DNA of 7,124 nucleotides from Archangium sp. (GCA_016793585.1 JAEUJR010000877.1:1-7124); one strand, 5' to 3'. Positions 1-7,124 are shown, counted from the first letter of the stretch. The notes: generated from the sequence alone by a model not told the origin. Numbers and translations: made by a program.

Positions 1-188
1 TCGATGCCGCCGAACTCCTGCGGAATCGTCATGTTCATCAGGCCGAGCTCCCAGGCCTGTTGAATGATCTCCCGCGGGAACTGGGAGGTCTCGTCGTAGT
101 GCGCCGCCTTCGGGCGCATCACCTCACGACCGAACTTGCGAGCGGTTTCCTGCAGGGCCTTGACGTCGTCGCTGAGCGAGAAGTTCAT
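1..188 (-). CDS. acyl-CoA dehydrogenase, N-terminal part (truncated by window edge)
   Basis: This is the 5' end of a gene running off the left edge: 62 complete codons, starting at the ATG at 188-186. The peptide begins MNFSLSDDVKALQETARKF, continues with GREVMRPKAAHYDE, and ends ...LGLMNMTIPQEFGGI. This matches the N-terminal helical domain of FAD-dependent acyl-CoA dehydrogenases, including the family pattern of a Leu-Gly turn followed by I/VPxExGG. Such enzymes oxidise acyl-CoA to trans-2-enoyl-CoA and pass electrons to ETF, in fatty acid or branched-chain amino acid breakdown. The family is usually about 380 residues, so roughly five sixths of the gene lies outside the window, including the FAD-binding and catalytic Glu regions. 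Substrate class cannot be told. The start is supported by GAGGTG (199-194) five bases upstream. The gene is divergent from the lipoprotein gene. Confidence 0.9.
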   Translation of the reverse strand, partial: MNFSLSDDVKALQETARKFGREVMRPKAAHYDETSQFPREIIQQAWELGLMNMTIPQEFGGI

Positions 189-193
189 GGGCG

Positions 194-199
194 CACCTC
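194..199 (-). promoter_or_regulatory. ribosome binding site of the acyl-CoA dehydrogenase gene
   Basis: On the minus strand GAGGTG lies five bases before the ATG at 188-186. It is the only good Shine-Dalgarno match nearby and it fixes the start. It also forms one arm of two overlapping inverted repeats (see the dyad entry). Confidence 0.7.
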
Positions 200-222
200 G
201 TAACACACGAGTTCCAGAGGTG
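194..222. repeat. nested inverted repeats over the dehydrogenase leader
   Basis: Two dyads share the same bases. The inner one is ACCTCGT (195-201), spacer AACAC, then ACGAGTT (207-213). Its arms pair at six of seven positions and contain a perfect 5-bp core, CTCGT/ACGAG. The outer one is CACCTC (194-199) and GAGGTG (217-222), a perfect 6-bp pair 17 bases apart. Both include the Shine-Dalgarno bases of the dehydrogenase gene. The inner 19-bp dyad has the size and symmetry of an operator for a dimeric repressor such as the TetR-type regulators common near fatty-acid genes. The outer dyad could instead fold in the mRNA and cover the ribosome binding site. Neither role is shown by the sequence alone, and short dyads arise by chance. 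Confidence 0.4.
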
Positions 223-264
223 CCGTGACGGTTTGGGCTGGCGTGGCCTAGGCTGGCGAAGTCG

Positions 265-292
265 TTGACTCGGCGTCGTGCCGGGCGAGACT
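265..292 (+). promoter_or_regulatory. possible sigma-70-type promoter for the lipoprotein gene
   Basis: TTGACT (265-270) matches the -35 consensus at five of six bases. Sixteen bases later GAGACT (287-292) matches the -10 consensus at only three of six, including the conserved A at position 2 and T at position 6. Transcription would start near position 300 and leave a leader of about 40 bases with the ribosome binding site at 325-332. The -10 match is poor, so this is a weak call. I saw no better pair between 189 and 338. Confidence 0.22.
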
Positions 293-324
293 CGCGGCCG
301 CGACGGTCTCGTCCTTCGGCGAAC

Positions 325-332
325 AAGGGGAG
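325..332 (+). promoter_or_regulatory. ribosome binding site of the lipoprotein gene
   Basis: AAGGGGAG lies six bases before the ATG at 339. It is a strong purine-rich Shine-Dalgarno sequence, and it selects this ATG, which is also followed at once by a signal peptide. Confidence 0.75.
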
Positions 333-338
333 CAGTTC

Positions 339-2630
339 ATGAATTGGAAGCTGTGGCTGGTGTCGGCCTGCGTGGCAGTGGTTGGCGTGTCGTGTGGTCC
401 CCAGATGGTCGACCCGGTGTTCGAGGTGACGGCGACCCCGCGCTCGATCCGCTCCGATGGGCAGAAAGCGGTCATCGCGGTCTCGGCGACCGACGGGCTC
501 GGGAAGATCGGCACGGGGTCGGTGCGTGTGCAGAGCACCATCGGCAGCCTGAAAGAGAAGGCGACCCTCGAGCTCGCCAACGGGAAGGCCGAGATCGACT
601 TCTCGTGCAACGTGGCGATGGAGCCCGAGTGCAAGGGCACGGCCCGAATCACCGCCGAGTGGACGACGAACTCCAAGCTGGTCGAGGCGACGACGACGGT
701 GAGCATCACCACCGTCGTGAACACCGACGGCGGAGCGGACGGCGGGGCCGATGGTGGCGCTGACGCCGGCTTCGACGCAGGCATCGTGGTCGACGACGGC
801 GGCTTCATGTTCCCCGACGCCGGTCTGCCCGACGGCGGGCGCGTCGTGTCGGTCGCCATCACGCCCACCGTCATCTCGCTCGTGCGCGCGTCGTCAGACG
901 CCGGCTTCGACTCGGTCACCGTCACGGCGACGGTGAAGCGCAACGACACCATGGCCACGCTGCCCAGCGTGCCGGTCGAGTGGCACATCACCGGCGGTAC
1001 CCTCGACGGCTCGGTGCCGCTGCCCCAGAAGGTGCAAGACGCGGTCACCCTCACCAACAACATCGGCCAGGCGACGGTCGAGCTCTCGGTCGCCGACGAG
1101 ACGATGGGCTTCAACATCAGCGCGCGCGCCTTCGACGGCAGCGACACCAAGCCCGTCAACGTCGTGCGCGTCGAGCAGATCGAGCAGACCGACCTCACCG
1201 CCACCCGCACCGCCATCAACACCCAGCAGGCCGGTATGCAGACGACCACCTCGGTCATCTTCCGCGTGCTGAACGAGCTCGGCCAGCCGGTGCCCGGAGT
1301 TCAGGTGGCGTTCTCGATTCTGCCCGGCGCCGCAGGCGGAGCCAACATCGACCCGCCGCTCGACCGCACCGACGCGATGGGCAAGGTCTCGACGCTGCTT
1401 CGCGCAGGGAACGAGGCCGGCTCGGCCACCGTTCGCGCCACCGTTCGTGCGCGGCCCGCCGTCTTCGCCAACGCCCAGGGCATCGCGGTGCGTTGGGGTG
1501 TCGTGAACGACGGTCGCTTCAACGTGACGTGCGCGCGGAAGTCGATCGGCGCGATGCAGAACGTGCAGCCCCCCCGCGCCGACGCCCAGACTGGCTGCTC
1601 CGTCAACGCCACTGACCGCGCGGGCAGCCCCGTCAGCTTCAACATTCCCGTGGTCTGGAGCTCCGAGTCGGGAACCATCAACGCGCCCAGCCCGCTGGCA
1701 AGCGGCGCGGCCACGATGACCTTCAGCGCGTCTCCGGGTCTCCCAGTCGAGACGACGCCGCTCATGAACGAGCCCTCCGCTGGCACGCGCAACCCACGTG
1801 ACCGGTTCACCACGATCATCGCGTCGTTGCCTGGCGAGGAGCAGTTCTTCGACAGCCCCTCAGGCTCGCCGAACAACAACGGCCGCTGGGACCCGGGCGA
1901 GTGGTGGGTCGACCTCTCCGAGCCCTTCGTCGACGCCAACGACAACGGCGCGTACGACCCGGGCGAGACGTTCGACAACTTCCCCCAGTACAACTGCGCG
2001 ACCGGCCAGATGGACCCGGCCAACACCTCGTGGGACCCGCCCAACGGCTGCTGGGACGCGAACACCCGCATCTGGGCCTCGACGCACGTCGTCTACACCG
2101 ACGCCCTCGTCTCGAACCCCATGCCGCCCTTCATCGAGTTCTCGCCTCCGAGCTTCGTCGGCGTCGGGCAGACGGTTCAGGCCGGCTTCAAGTGGTACGA
2201 TCCCTACTTCAACCGTCTGGCCTCCGAGGGCACGCCCTCCCTGACCATCGCGACGATCTCGGGTGCGCGTGGCACCGCCACCCTCTCGCCGTCGGCTGCG
2301 GGCGAATCGTTCGGTCACGACCTGGTGTACGAGACGTACCGCGCCGAGGTTCAACCCGACGGCGGCATCATCGATCTCGGGCCGTGCACCGAGCTGGCGA
2401 TCGGCAACACCGTCGCGCAGCCCAACCAGCGCTGCTTCAAGCGCTACCGCTTCGCGGCCTTCCGCACCTCGCCCACGTCGGGAATGGTCACCTTCCAGAA
2501 CCCGACCGCGCAGACCCTCTTCCCCGACGGTGGCGTGCCTCCGGCGACCTCGTCGACGTACGAGCTGCGGGCCACCAACGGCTTCACCGCCGGCCCGTCG
2601 ACGTTCCAGTGGTCGGTCTCGTACCCCTGA
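339..2630 (+). CDS. predicted exported lipoprotein with repeated Ig-like domains and EF-hand-like loops
   Basis: A 763-residue protein with no enzyme motif that I recognise. Residues 1-19 form a signal peptide (MNWKLW, a hydrophobic stretch, then GVSC) with a likely lipidated Cys19. The lipobox is imperfect, with Gly at -3, so a plain Sec signal is possible. Residues 24-127 are a beta-rich domain like bacterial Ig-like (Big_1/invasin type) modules. Residues 128-168 are an Asp/Gly/Ala linker (DGGA three times, then DAGF, DAG, PDAG, PDGG). Ig-like domains follow at about 168-277 and 282-386; the second contains LGQPVPGVQVAFSI, typical of Big_1. A fourth beta region spans about 388-505. Two tandem calcium-loop-like motifs lie at 510-521 and 532-543, both ending NGxxDPGE. 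A beta-rich C-terminal part runs to 763. Cysteines outside the signal peptide fall in local pairs (90/98, 398/420, 553/571, 683/699). A structural, adhesive or substrate-binding role at the cell surface is inference. Confidence 0.88.
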   Translation: MNWKLWLVSACVAVVGVSCGPQMVDPVFEVTATPRSIRSDGQKAVIAVSATDGLGKIGTGSVRVQSTIGSLKEKATLELANGKAEIDFSCNVAMEPECKGTARITAEWTTNSKLVEATTTVSITTVVNTDGGADGGADGGADAGFDAGIVVDDGGFMFPDAGLPDGGRVVSVAITPTVISLVRASSDAGFDSVTVTATVKRNDTMATLPSVPVEWHITGGTLDGSVPLPQKVQDAVTLTNNIGQATVELSVADETMGFNISARAFDGSDTKPVNVVRVEQIEQTDLTATRTAINTQQAGMQTTTSVIFRVLNELGQPVPGVQVAFSILPGAAGGANIDPPLDRTDAMGKVSTLLRAGNEAGSATVRATVRARPAVFANAQGIAVRWGVVNDGRFNVTCARKSIGAMQNVQPPRADAQTGCSVNATDRAGSPVSFNIPVVWSSESGTINAPSPLASGAATMTFSASPGLPVETTPLMNEPSAGTRNPRDRFTTIIASLPGEEQFFDSPSGSPNNNGRWDPGEWWVDLSEPFVDANDNGAYDPGETFDNFPQYNCATGQMDPANTSWDPPNGCWDANTRIWASTHVVYTDALVSNPMPPFIEFSPPSFVGVGQTVQAGFKWYDPYFNRLASEGTPSLTIATISGARGTATLSPSAAGESFGHDLVYETYRAEVQPDGGIIDLGPCTELAIGNTVAQPNQRCFKRYRFAAFRTSPTSGMVTFQNPTAQTLFPDGGVPPATSSTYELRATNGFTAGPSTFQWSVSYP
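726..782 (+). repeat. in-frame 12-bp repeats coding the DGGA linker
   Basis: Three 12-base units (726-737, 738-749, 750-761) each code Asp-Gly-Gly-Ala. A diverged unit coding Asp-Ala-Gly-Phe (762-773) and a partial Asp-Ala-Gly (774-782) follow. The units use different synonymous codons, for example GGC GGA GCG, then GGC GGG GCC, then GGT GGC GCT. The protein repeat is therefore conserved better than the DNA. It joins the first two Ig-like domains and probably acts as a flexible acidic hinge. Confidence 0.75.
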
Positions 2631-4511
2631 TCAGCGGCCCAGGCGCTCGCCGAACCAGGCGAGCACGTCGTTGAGCGCATCGACCGTCACGGGCTTGGCG
2701 AGGTAGGCATCCATGCCTGCCTCGAGACAGGCCAGCTCGTCGGCCTTCATCGCGTTGGCCGTCAACGCCACGATGGCGAGGCGGGTGCCGCCGTCGCGCT
2801 CGCGCTCGCGCAGCCGGCGGGTCGTCTCGAGGCCGTCGAGCAGCGGCATCTGCACGTCCATCAAGACGAGGTCGAAGGTGCGCCGCGCGGTGGTCTCGAG
2901 CACCGCCTTGCCGTCGCTGACGATGGCCACCTGGTGGCCGAGCCACTCGAGCATCGCGCTGGTGAGCCGCGCGTTCACGGCGTTGTCTTCTGCGAGCAGC
3001 ACCGTCAACGGGCGGGAGGCGACGCGCTGACGCACGGGGGGCGCCACCACCGGACCTCGCGGCAGGGGCAGCCGCGCCTCGAAGGTGCTGCCACGGCCCT
3101 CGGTGCTGCTGACGGCGAGATCGCCGCCCATGAGCAGCGCGAGCCGGCGTGCGATCGACAGGCCCAGGCCCGTTCCCTGCCGGCGCTGACCGACGGCCTG
3201 CACGAAGGGCTCGAAGATGGTGTCGCGCAACGAGGTGGGTACGCCCGGGCCGGTGTCGATGACGCTGAGCACGGTGGGGCCGTCGGCGGTGCGCCGCAGC
3301 TGCACGGTGACGCTGCCCGCGTCGGTGAACTTGAGCGCGTTGGCGACGAGGTTGTTGACGATCTGCCGAACGCGGCCGGCGTCGCCGATCACCAGCCCCG
3401 GCGAGACGTCACAGTCGATGACGAGCTCGAGCTTCTTGCGCTGCGCCTCGGCGACGAAGGCGCGCGCGGCCTGGGTCACCAGCGCGGCCACGTCGAACGG
3501 CGCCTGCTGCAGCTCGAGGCGGTCGGCCTCGATCTTCGAGAGATCGAGCACCTCGTTGACGAGCTCGATCAACGACTCGCCTGCGGTCTCGAGCACGCCC
3601 ACGTACTCGCGCACGTCGTCGGGCAGCGTGAGGTTTCGCAGCAGCTGCGTGACGCCGATGATGCCGTTGAGCGGCGTTCGAATCTCGTGCGAGACGTTCG
3701 CGAGGAACTGGCTCTTCGAGCTCGAGGCGCTCATGGCCTGTTCGCGGGCAGCGATGAGCTGCCGCTCCGAACGTTTGAGCTCGGTGACGTCACGCACGAG
3801 CCCGAGGAAGCCGCCCGACTTCATCGGAGAGATGCGGGCCTCGAAGTCGCGCCGCCCATGCCCGGGTACGTCGAGATCGTACTCGTGGCGCTGGGGCTGG
3901 CCGGTCGCGCGCGCGCGGTGCATGGCCGCCAGGGCCGCGTCGCCGATCTGCGGTGGAAGAATGGTGTGCACCGGCTTGCCGAGGAAACGCTCGGGCGCGA
4001 CCAGGAACGACGTCGAAGCCGACGCCTGGTAGTCGACGAAGCACCCGTCGGCGTCGAACTGGAACAGCATGTCGGGAAGGCTCTCGAGCAGCGCCTGGTT
4101 GCGCGCCTCGAGCAGGCGCAGCTGGCTCTCCCGTTCTCCGAGCTCGGCCACGGCCTGCCGGGCGGGCGTCACGTCGAAGACGAGCCCGACGAAGCCGAGC
4201 AGCACCTTCCCGCGCACGTCGGCCGAGGCCACCATGCGAACCCAGCGCGTCTCACCCGGGCGGCGGTTGAGGCGCACCTCGAGATCGAGCGGCACGCCGT
4301 GCGTCCACGCGTCACGCGCCGCGGTGTCGACCAGCACGAGATCGTCGGAGTCGATGCAGCTGCGCCACCCCAGGCCCATGGCGTCGGCGACGCTCTGGCC
4401 GGTCAGCTCGGTCCACTTCGCGTTGATGAAGGTGCACGAGCCGCGCGGGTCGGTCTCCCACACCACGGTGGGCAGCTGCTCGGCGACGGCCCGGAAGTCA
4501 CGGCGAGGCAT
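2631..4511 (-). CDS. soluble hybrid histidine kinase (PAS-PAS-HisKA-HATPase-REC)
   Basis: A 626-residue sensor kinase with no membrane segment or signal peptide, so probably cytosolic. PAS 1 spans about 5-115 (PAS_3-like, with the RWVRM strand). A short coiled coil (116-140) leads to PAS 2 at 141-244, and a signalling helix follows. The HisKA H-box is FLANVSHEIRTPLNG with phospho-acceptor His275. The ATPase domain shows N387/N391 (N box), DTGPG 419-423 (G1), FEPF 433-436 (F box) and GTGLG 446-450 (G2). The receiver domain (about 501-626) has acidic pair E508/D509, phospho-acceptor D552, T584 and K606. All key residues are present, so it should be active. It would autophosphorylate on His275 and pass the phosphate to D552. 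No HPt or DNA-binding output is attached, so a partner must act elsewhere. The ATG lies 3 bases after the upstream stop, with GGTGG (4522-4518) as a modest ribosome site, so translation is probably coupled. The signal sensed is unknown. Confidence 0.95.
   Translation of the reverse strand: MPRRDFRAVAEQLPTVVWETDPRGSCTFINAKWTELTGQSVADAMGLGWRSCIDSDDLVLVDTAARDAWTHGVPLDLEVRLNRRPGETRWVRMVASADVRGKVLLGFVGLVFDVTPARQAVAELGERESQLRLLEARNQALLESLPDMLFQFDADGCFVDYQASASTSFLVAPERFLGKPVHTILPPQIGDAALAAMHRARATGQPQRHEYDLDVPGHGRRDFEARISPMKSGGFLGLVRDVTELKRSERQLIAAREQAMSASSSKSQFLANVSHEIRTPLNGIIGVTQLLRNLTLPDDVREYVGVLETAGESLIELVNEVLDLSKIEADRLELQQAPFDVAALVTQAARAFVAEAQRKKLELVIDCDVSPGLVIGDAGRVRQIVNNLVANALKFTDAGSVTVQLRRTADGPTVLSVIDTGPGVPTSLRDTIFEPFVQAVGQRRQGTGLGLSIARRLALLMGGDLAVSSTEGRGSTFEARLPLPRGPVVAPPVRQRVASRPLTVLLAEDNAVNARLTSAMLEWLGHQVAIVSDGKAVLETTARRTFDLVLMDVQMPLLDGLETTRRLRERERDGGTRLAIVALTANAMKADELACLEAGMDAYLAKPVTVDALNDVLAWFGERLGR
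2645..2664. terminator. possible hairpin terminator at the convergent gene junction
   Basis: GCTCGCC (2645-2651), a six-base loop and GGCGAGC (2658-2664) form a perfect 7-bp GC-rich stem. It starts 15 bases after the lipoprotein stop codon and lies inside the last codons of the histidine kinase gene. No T-run follows on either strand, so it is not a canonical intrinsic terminator. It could slow polymerase or protect the 3' end of the lipoprotein mRNA. A chance palindrome in GC-rich coding sequence is a real alternative. Confidence 0.3.
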
Positions 4512-4514
4512 GCG

Positions 4515-6149
4515 TCACCACCACGAGTACGGCTGCCCCGAGGGAGCTGCCCATGACTGCTTGAGGAAGTTCTTCGCCGAGACGCTGGCCGAGTGCTGTT
4601 CGGTCACCAGCGCGAGCAGGCCGAGGTGCCCGACCAGACCCATGAGCACGAGGGCCGGCACCGCGCTCGCCGAGCGGAACCGCGTGAAGACCCACGCGGC
4701 GGCGGCGACGATGAGCAGCACGAGGAGCGCGCCCGGCCCCGGGTTCGGCACCAGCGCGTTGAGCCACGACACCGGCCACAGGCCTTCCCGCACCAGCGGC
4801 ACCGCGAGCCCGAACAGCGACGTCGAGACGTGCCAGACGCCCTGCGCGTCGGTGTACTCGAGATCGTTCGGCACGTAGTTCACCTGCGTCACCAGCGACA
4901 TCGCGACGACCGACGACACGCACAGCCCGGCCGCGAGCGAGAACCAGACGCGCGACTTCGCCAGCAGCCGCTCGAGGCCGAGGGCGACCGGCAGCAGCAG
5001 AAAGGGAATGACTGGCGTGAGGTGCCTCGGCCCCGTCGTCCACCCCCAGGAGTCGTAGGTGAACGACGAGGTGAAGTAGGCGTTGCCGGCGAGCAGCACC
5101 AACACCATCACCCACTGCGCCTTCTCGGCCGCCTTGAGCGGCGAGAGCCCCACGAAGGCCAGCAACAGGAACGGCGAGAGCGTGAAGAAGCCCCGCAGCG
5201 GCGAGAACGCCGAGAGCACGAACGCGCGCGGGTCGGGGTACCGAATGCCGAGAAAGCCGCCGAGGTGCCACCCCTGGTACGCGGCGTCGTTGAGGAACTT
5301 GTAGCCGCTCGTGAGCGGGGCCCCGAAGCAGGCCTGGTGGTACGCCATGAGCCCCAGCAGGAACGGCGCCGCGCCCGCGACGACCAGGCCCACGGCGCGG
5401 CCGAGCTCGGGCCACTGCTTCCACCGCGCGGCGAGCACGTACGCCGCCACGCAGACGACGCCGAGCGCGCCCGTGTACTCGGTGAAGACCACGGCCCCGG
5501 CGAAGGCCCCCGAGACGAGCAGCCCGCGCTCCTTCCATTCACCGCGCTGCACCCGCCACGCCGCGTAGAACGTGCCGAACAACAGCACCGCCGTGAGCTG
5601 ATGCGAGAGGAACTGCTCGGCGTAGCTGAACGCCATGGTGCCGAGCGCGTAGACGACGACGAGCGTGTCGGCCGTCGTCTGGCTCACGAAGGCCGCGAGG
5701 AAGCGTCGCAGGAAGAACAGCATCACCAGCGTCGGCAGCACGGTGATGAAGAGCCGCGAGAACAGCACCTGAGACGACTCGGTCACCGGCGCCTTCAGCG
5801 CCTTGAGCACCGCGTAGATGGGCGCTCCGAGGAACGACAACATCGGCGCCTTCGACGGGTAGTACTTCATCTCGATCAGCTGGGCGCCGGCAGGCGGCGG
5901 CTGCACGCAGCTCACGAGTTGCTCCGCCTCACCGACCTTCACGCGCGCGACGCACGAGAGATCGCCGACCATGCCGAACTCCCGCAGGGTCTCGTTGATC
6001 ACCACCGTGCCGTGATCGACCAGGCTGCGCGACTGCCAGAGGCGGCAGAGCTCGTTCGGGCTGCGCAGCGCCGGGTGGTAGGGAAAACACAGCAGGTACA
6101 GCGCGGCGACGAGACCGAACCCCACCCTTGCGTCGAGCCATCGCGCCAT
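4515..6149 (-). CDS. polytopic membrane protein, probable GT-C/GT39-like glycosyltransferase
   Basis: A 544-residue protein with many hydrophobic segments, for example near 8-24, 129-152, 160-176, 208-240, 250-270, 323-335 and 346-357. It probably crosses the inner membrane about ten or more times. Several stretches fit a family often annotated as glycosyltransferase family 39 or hypothetical membrane protein: SPNEL after the first helix (30-34), YYPSKAPMLSFLGAPIY (96-112), FGAPLTSGY (275-283), FSPLRGFFTLSPFLLLA (315-331) and GPRHLTPVIPFLL from 373. Such GT-C proteins move a sugar from a polyprenyl-phosphate carrier to a lipid, glycan or protein outside the membrane. Donor and acceptor are unknown. 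The first loop carries Asn32-Glu33 rather than the usual paired acids, so catalysis is uncertain. The ATG at 6149 is the only start possible after an in-frame TAG (6164-6162). It is the first gene of an operon with the downstream histidine kinase. Confidence 0.82.
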   Translation of the reverse strand: MARWLDARVGFGLVAALYLLCFPYHPALRSPNELCRLWQSRSLVDHGTVVINETLREFGMVGDLSCVARVKVGEAEQLVSCVQPPPAGAQLIEMKYYPSKAPMLSFLGAPIYAVLKALKAPVTESSQVLFSRLFITVLPTLVMLFFLRRFLAAFVSQTTADTLVVVYALGTMAFSYAEQFLSHQLTAVLLFGTFYAAWRVQRGEWKERGLLVSGAFAGAVVFTEYTGALGVVCVAAYVLAARWKQWPELGRAVGLVVAGAAPFLLGLMAYHQACFGAPLTSGYKFLNDAAYQGWHLGGFLGIRYPDPRAFVLSAFSPLRGFFTLSPFLLLAFVGLSPLKAAEKAQWVMVLVLLAGNAYFTSSFTYDSWGWTTGPRHLTPVIPFLLLPVALGLERLLAKSRVWFSLAAGLCVSSVVAMSLVTQVNYVPNDLEYTDAQGVWHVSTSLFGLAVPLVREGLWPVSWLNALVPNPGPGALLVLLIVAAAAWVFTRFRSASAVPALVLMGLVGHLGLLALVTEQHSASVSAKNFLKQSWAAPSGQPYSWW

Positions 6150-6258
6150 GCGGCGTGCGCTCTAGCACTTCTGCGCCGGAATCCACGGGCCGCCGACGCG
6201 TTGACGAGAACGAGCCTCGCTCAGGAGCAGGGAGTAGGGTTCTCGCACCTGCTGGTCC
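6150..6258. promoter_or_regulatory. divergent intergenic region, presumed two-way promoter
   Basis: These 109 bases lie between two divergent start codons, so promoters for both the membrane-protein operon and the Ser/Thr kinase should be here or just inside the genes. Leftward I see no convincing -35/-10 pair. Rightward, TTGACG (6201-6206) resembles a -35 box but has no partner at 16-18 bases. TAGGGT (6235-6240) resembles a -10 box and would start transcription about 12 bases before the kinase ATG. Short dyads are present: GAGC-CTC-GCTC (6212-6222) and AGCAGG/CCTGCT (6226-6231 and 6248-6253). None is strong enough to name a regulator. Confidence 0.35.

Positions 6259-7124
<866 letters not shown>

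Noticed and set aside
726..782. Direct repeats as a possible CRISPR or mobile-element end
   Set aside because: The repeats are 12 bases, contiguous, in frame and diverged at synonymous sites. There are no spacers, no transposase and no target duplication.
248..1258. A 336-codon open frame on the minus strand opposite the lipoprotein gene
   Set aside because: It starts inside the lipoprotein gene with no ribosome site and codes a Ser/Thr/Val/Pro-rich peptide without motifs. The plus strand has a strong ribosome site, a signal peptide and Ig-like domains.
1301..2071. A 256-codon minus-strand frame inside the lipoprotein gene
   Set aside because: It lies wholly within a well-supported coding region on the other strand and shows no domain, signal peptide or promoter of its own.
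2934..4556. A 540-codon open frame on the plus strand, antisense to the histidine kinase
   Set aside because: It mirrors the kinase gene codon by codon, has a low-complexity charged translation and no family resemblance, whereas the opposite strand encodes complete PAS, HisKA, ATPase and receiver motifs.
6201..6240. TTGACG (6201) and TAGGGT (6235) as one promoter
   Set aside because: The spacing is 28 bases, far from the 16-18 needed for a sigma-70-type promoter, so the two boxes cannot be paired.

Overview
The window is high-GC DNA with densely packed genes. It most likely comes from a myxobacterium (Myxococcota, probably the Myxococcaceae/Archangiaceae side). Three things point there: an exported Ig-like protein with an Asp-Gly-Gly-Ala linker, a Ser/Thr kinase with the HRDFKPDN catalytic loop, and a soluble PAS-PAS hybrid histidine kinase. 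The assignment is by inference, because no rRNA or other phylogenetic marker is present.

Layout from left to right. (1) Positions 1-188, minus strand: the first 62 codons of an acyl-CoA dehydrogenase, cut by the window edge. (2) Positions 189-338: a divergent intergenic region with dyads that overlap the dehydrogenase ribosome binding site, and a clear Shine-Dalgarno sequence for the next gene. (3) Positions 339-2630, plus strand: a 763-residue predicted lipoprotein made of Ig-like domains, with a DGGA linker, two EF-hand-like loops and locally paired cysteines. (4) Positions 2631-4511, minus strand: a cytosolic hybrid histidine kinase (PAS-PAS-HisKA-HATPase-REC). Its stop codon directly abuts that of the lipoprotein gene. 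(5) Positions 4515-6149, minus strand: a polytopic membrane protein resembling GT-C/GT39-like glycosyltransferases. Only 3 bases separate its stop from the kinase start, so the two form an operon. (6) Positions 6150-6258: a 109-bp divergent intergenic region. (7) Positions 6259-7124, plus strand: the N-terminal 288 residues of a eukaryote-like Ser/Thr protein kinase with an anti-sigma-type zinc-finger motif in front, cut by the right edge.

Together the middle genes join envelope functions (a surface lipoprotein and a putative sugar transferase) to two phosphorylation-based signalling proteins of different chemistry. The operon suggests the hybrid kinase and the membrane protein are made together, but nothing in the sequence proves a shared pathway. 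I found no mobile element, CRISPR array, tRNA or rRNA. The window looks mainly like ordinary myxobacterial chromosome. The most unusual points are the zero-gap convergent junction, the finger-kinase fusion, the glycosyltransferase-kinase coupling and the dyads over the dehydrogenase ribosome binding site.
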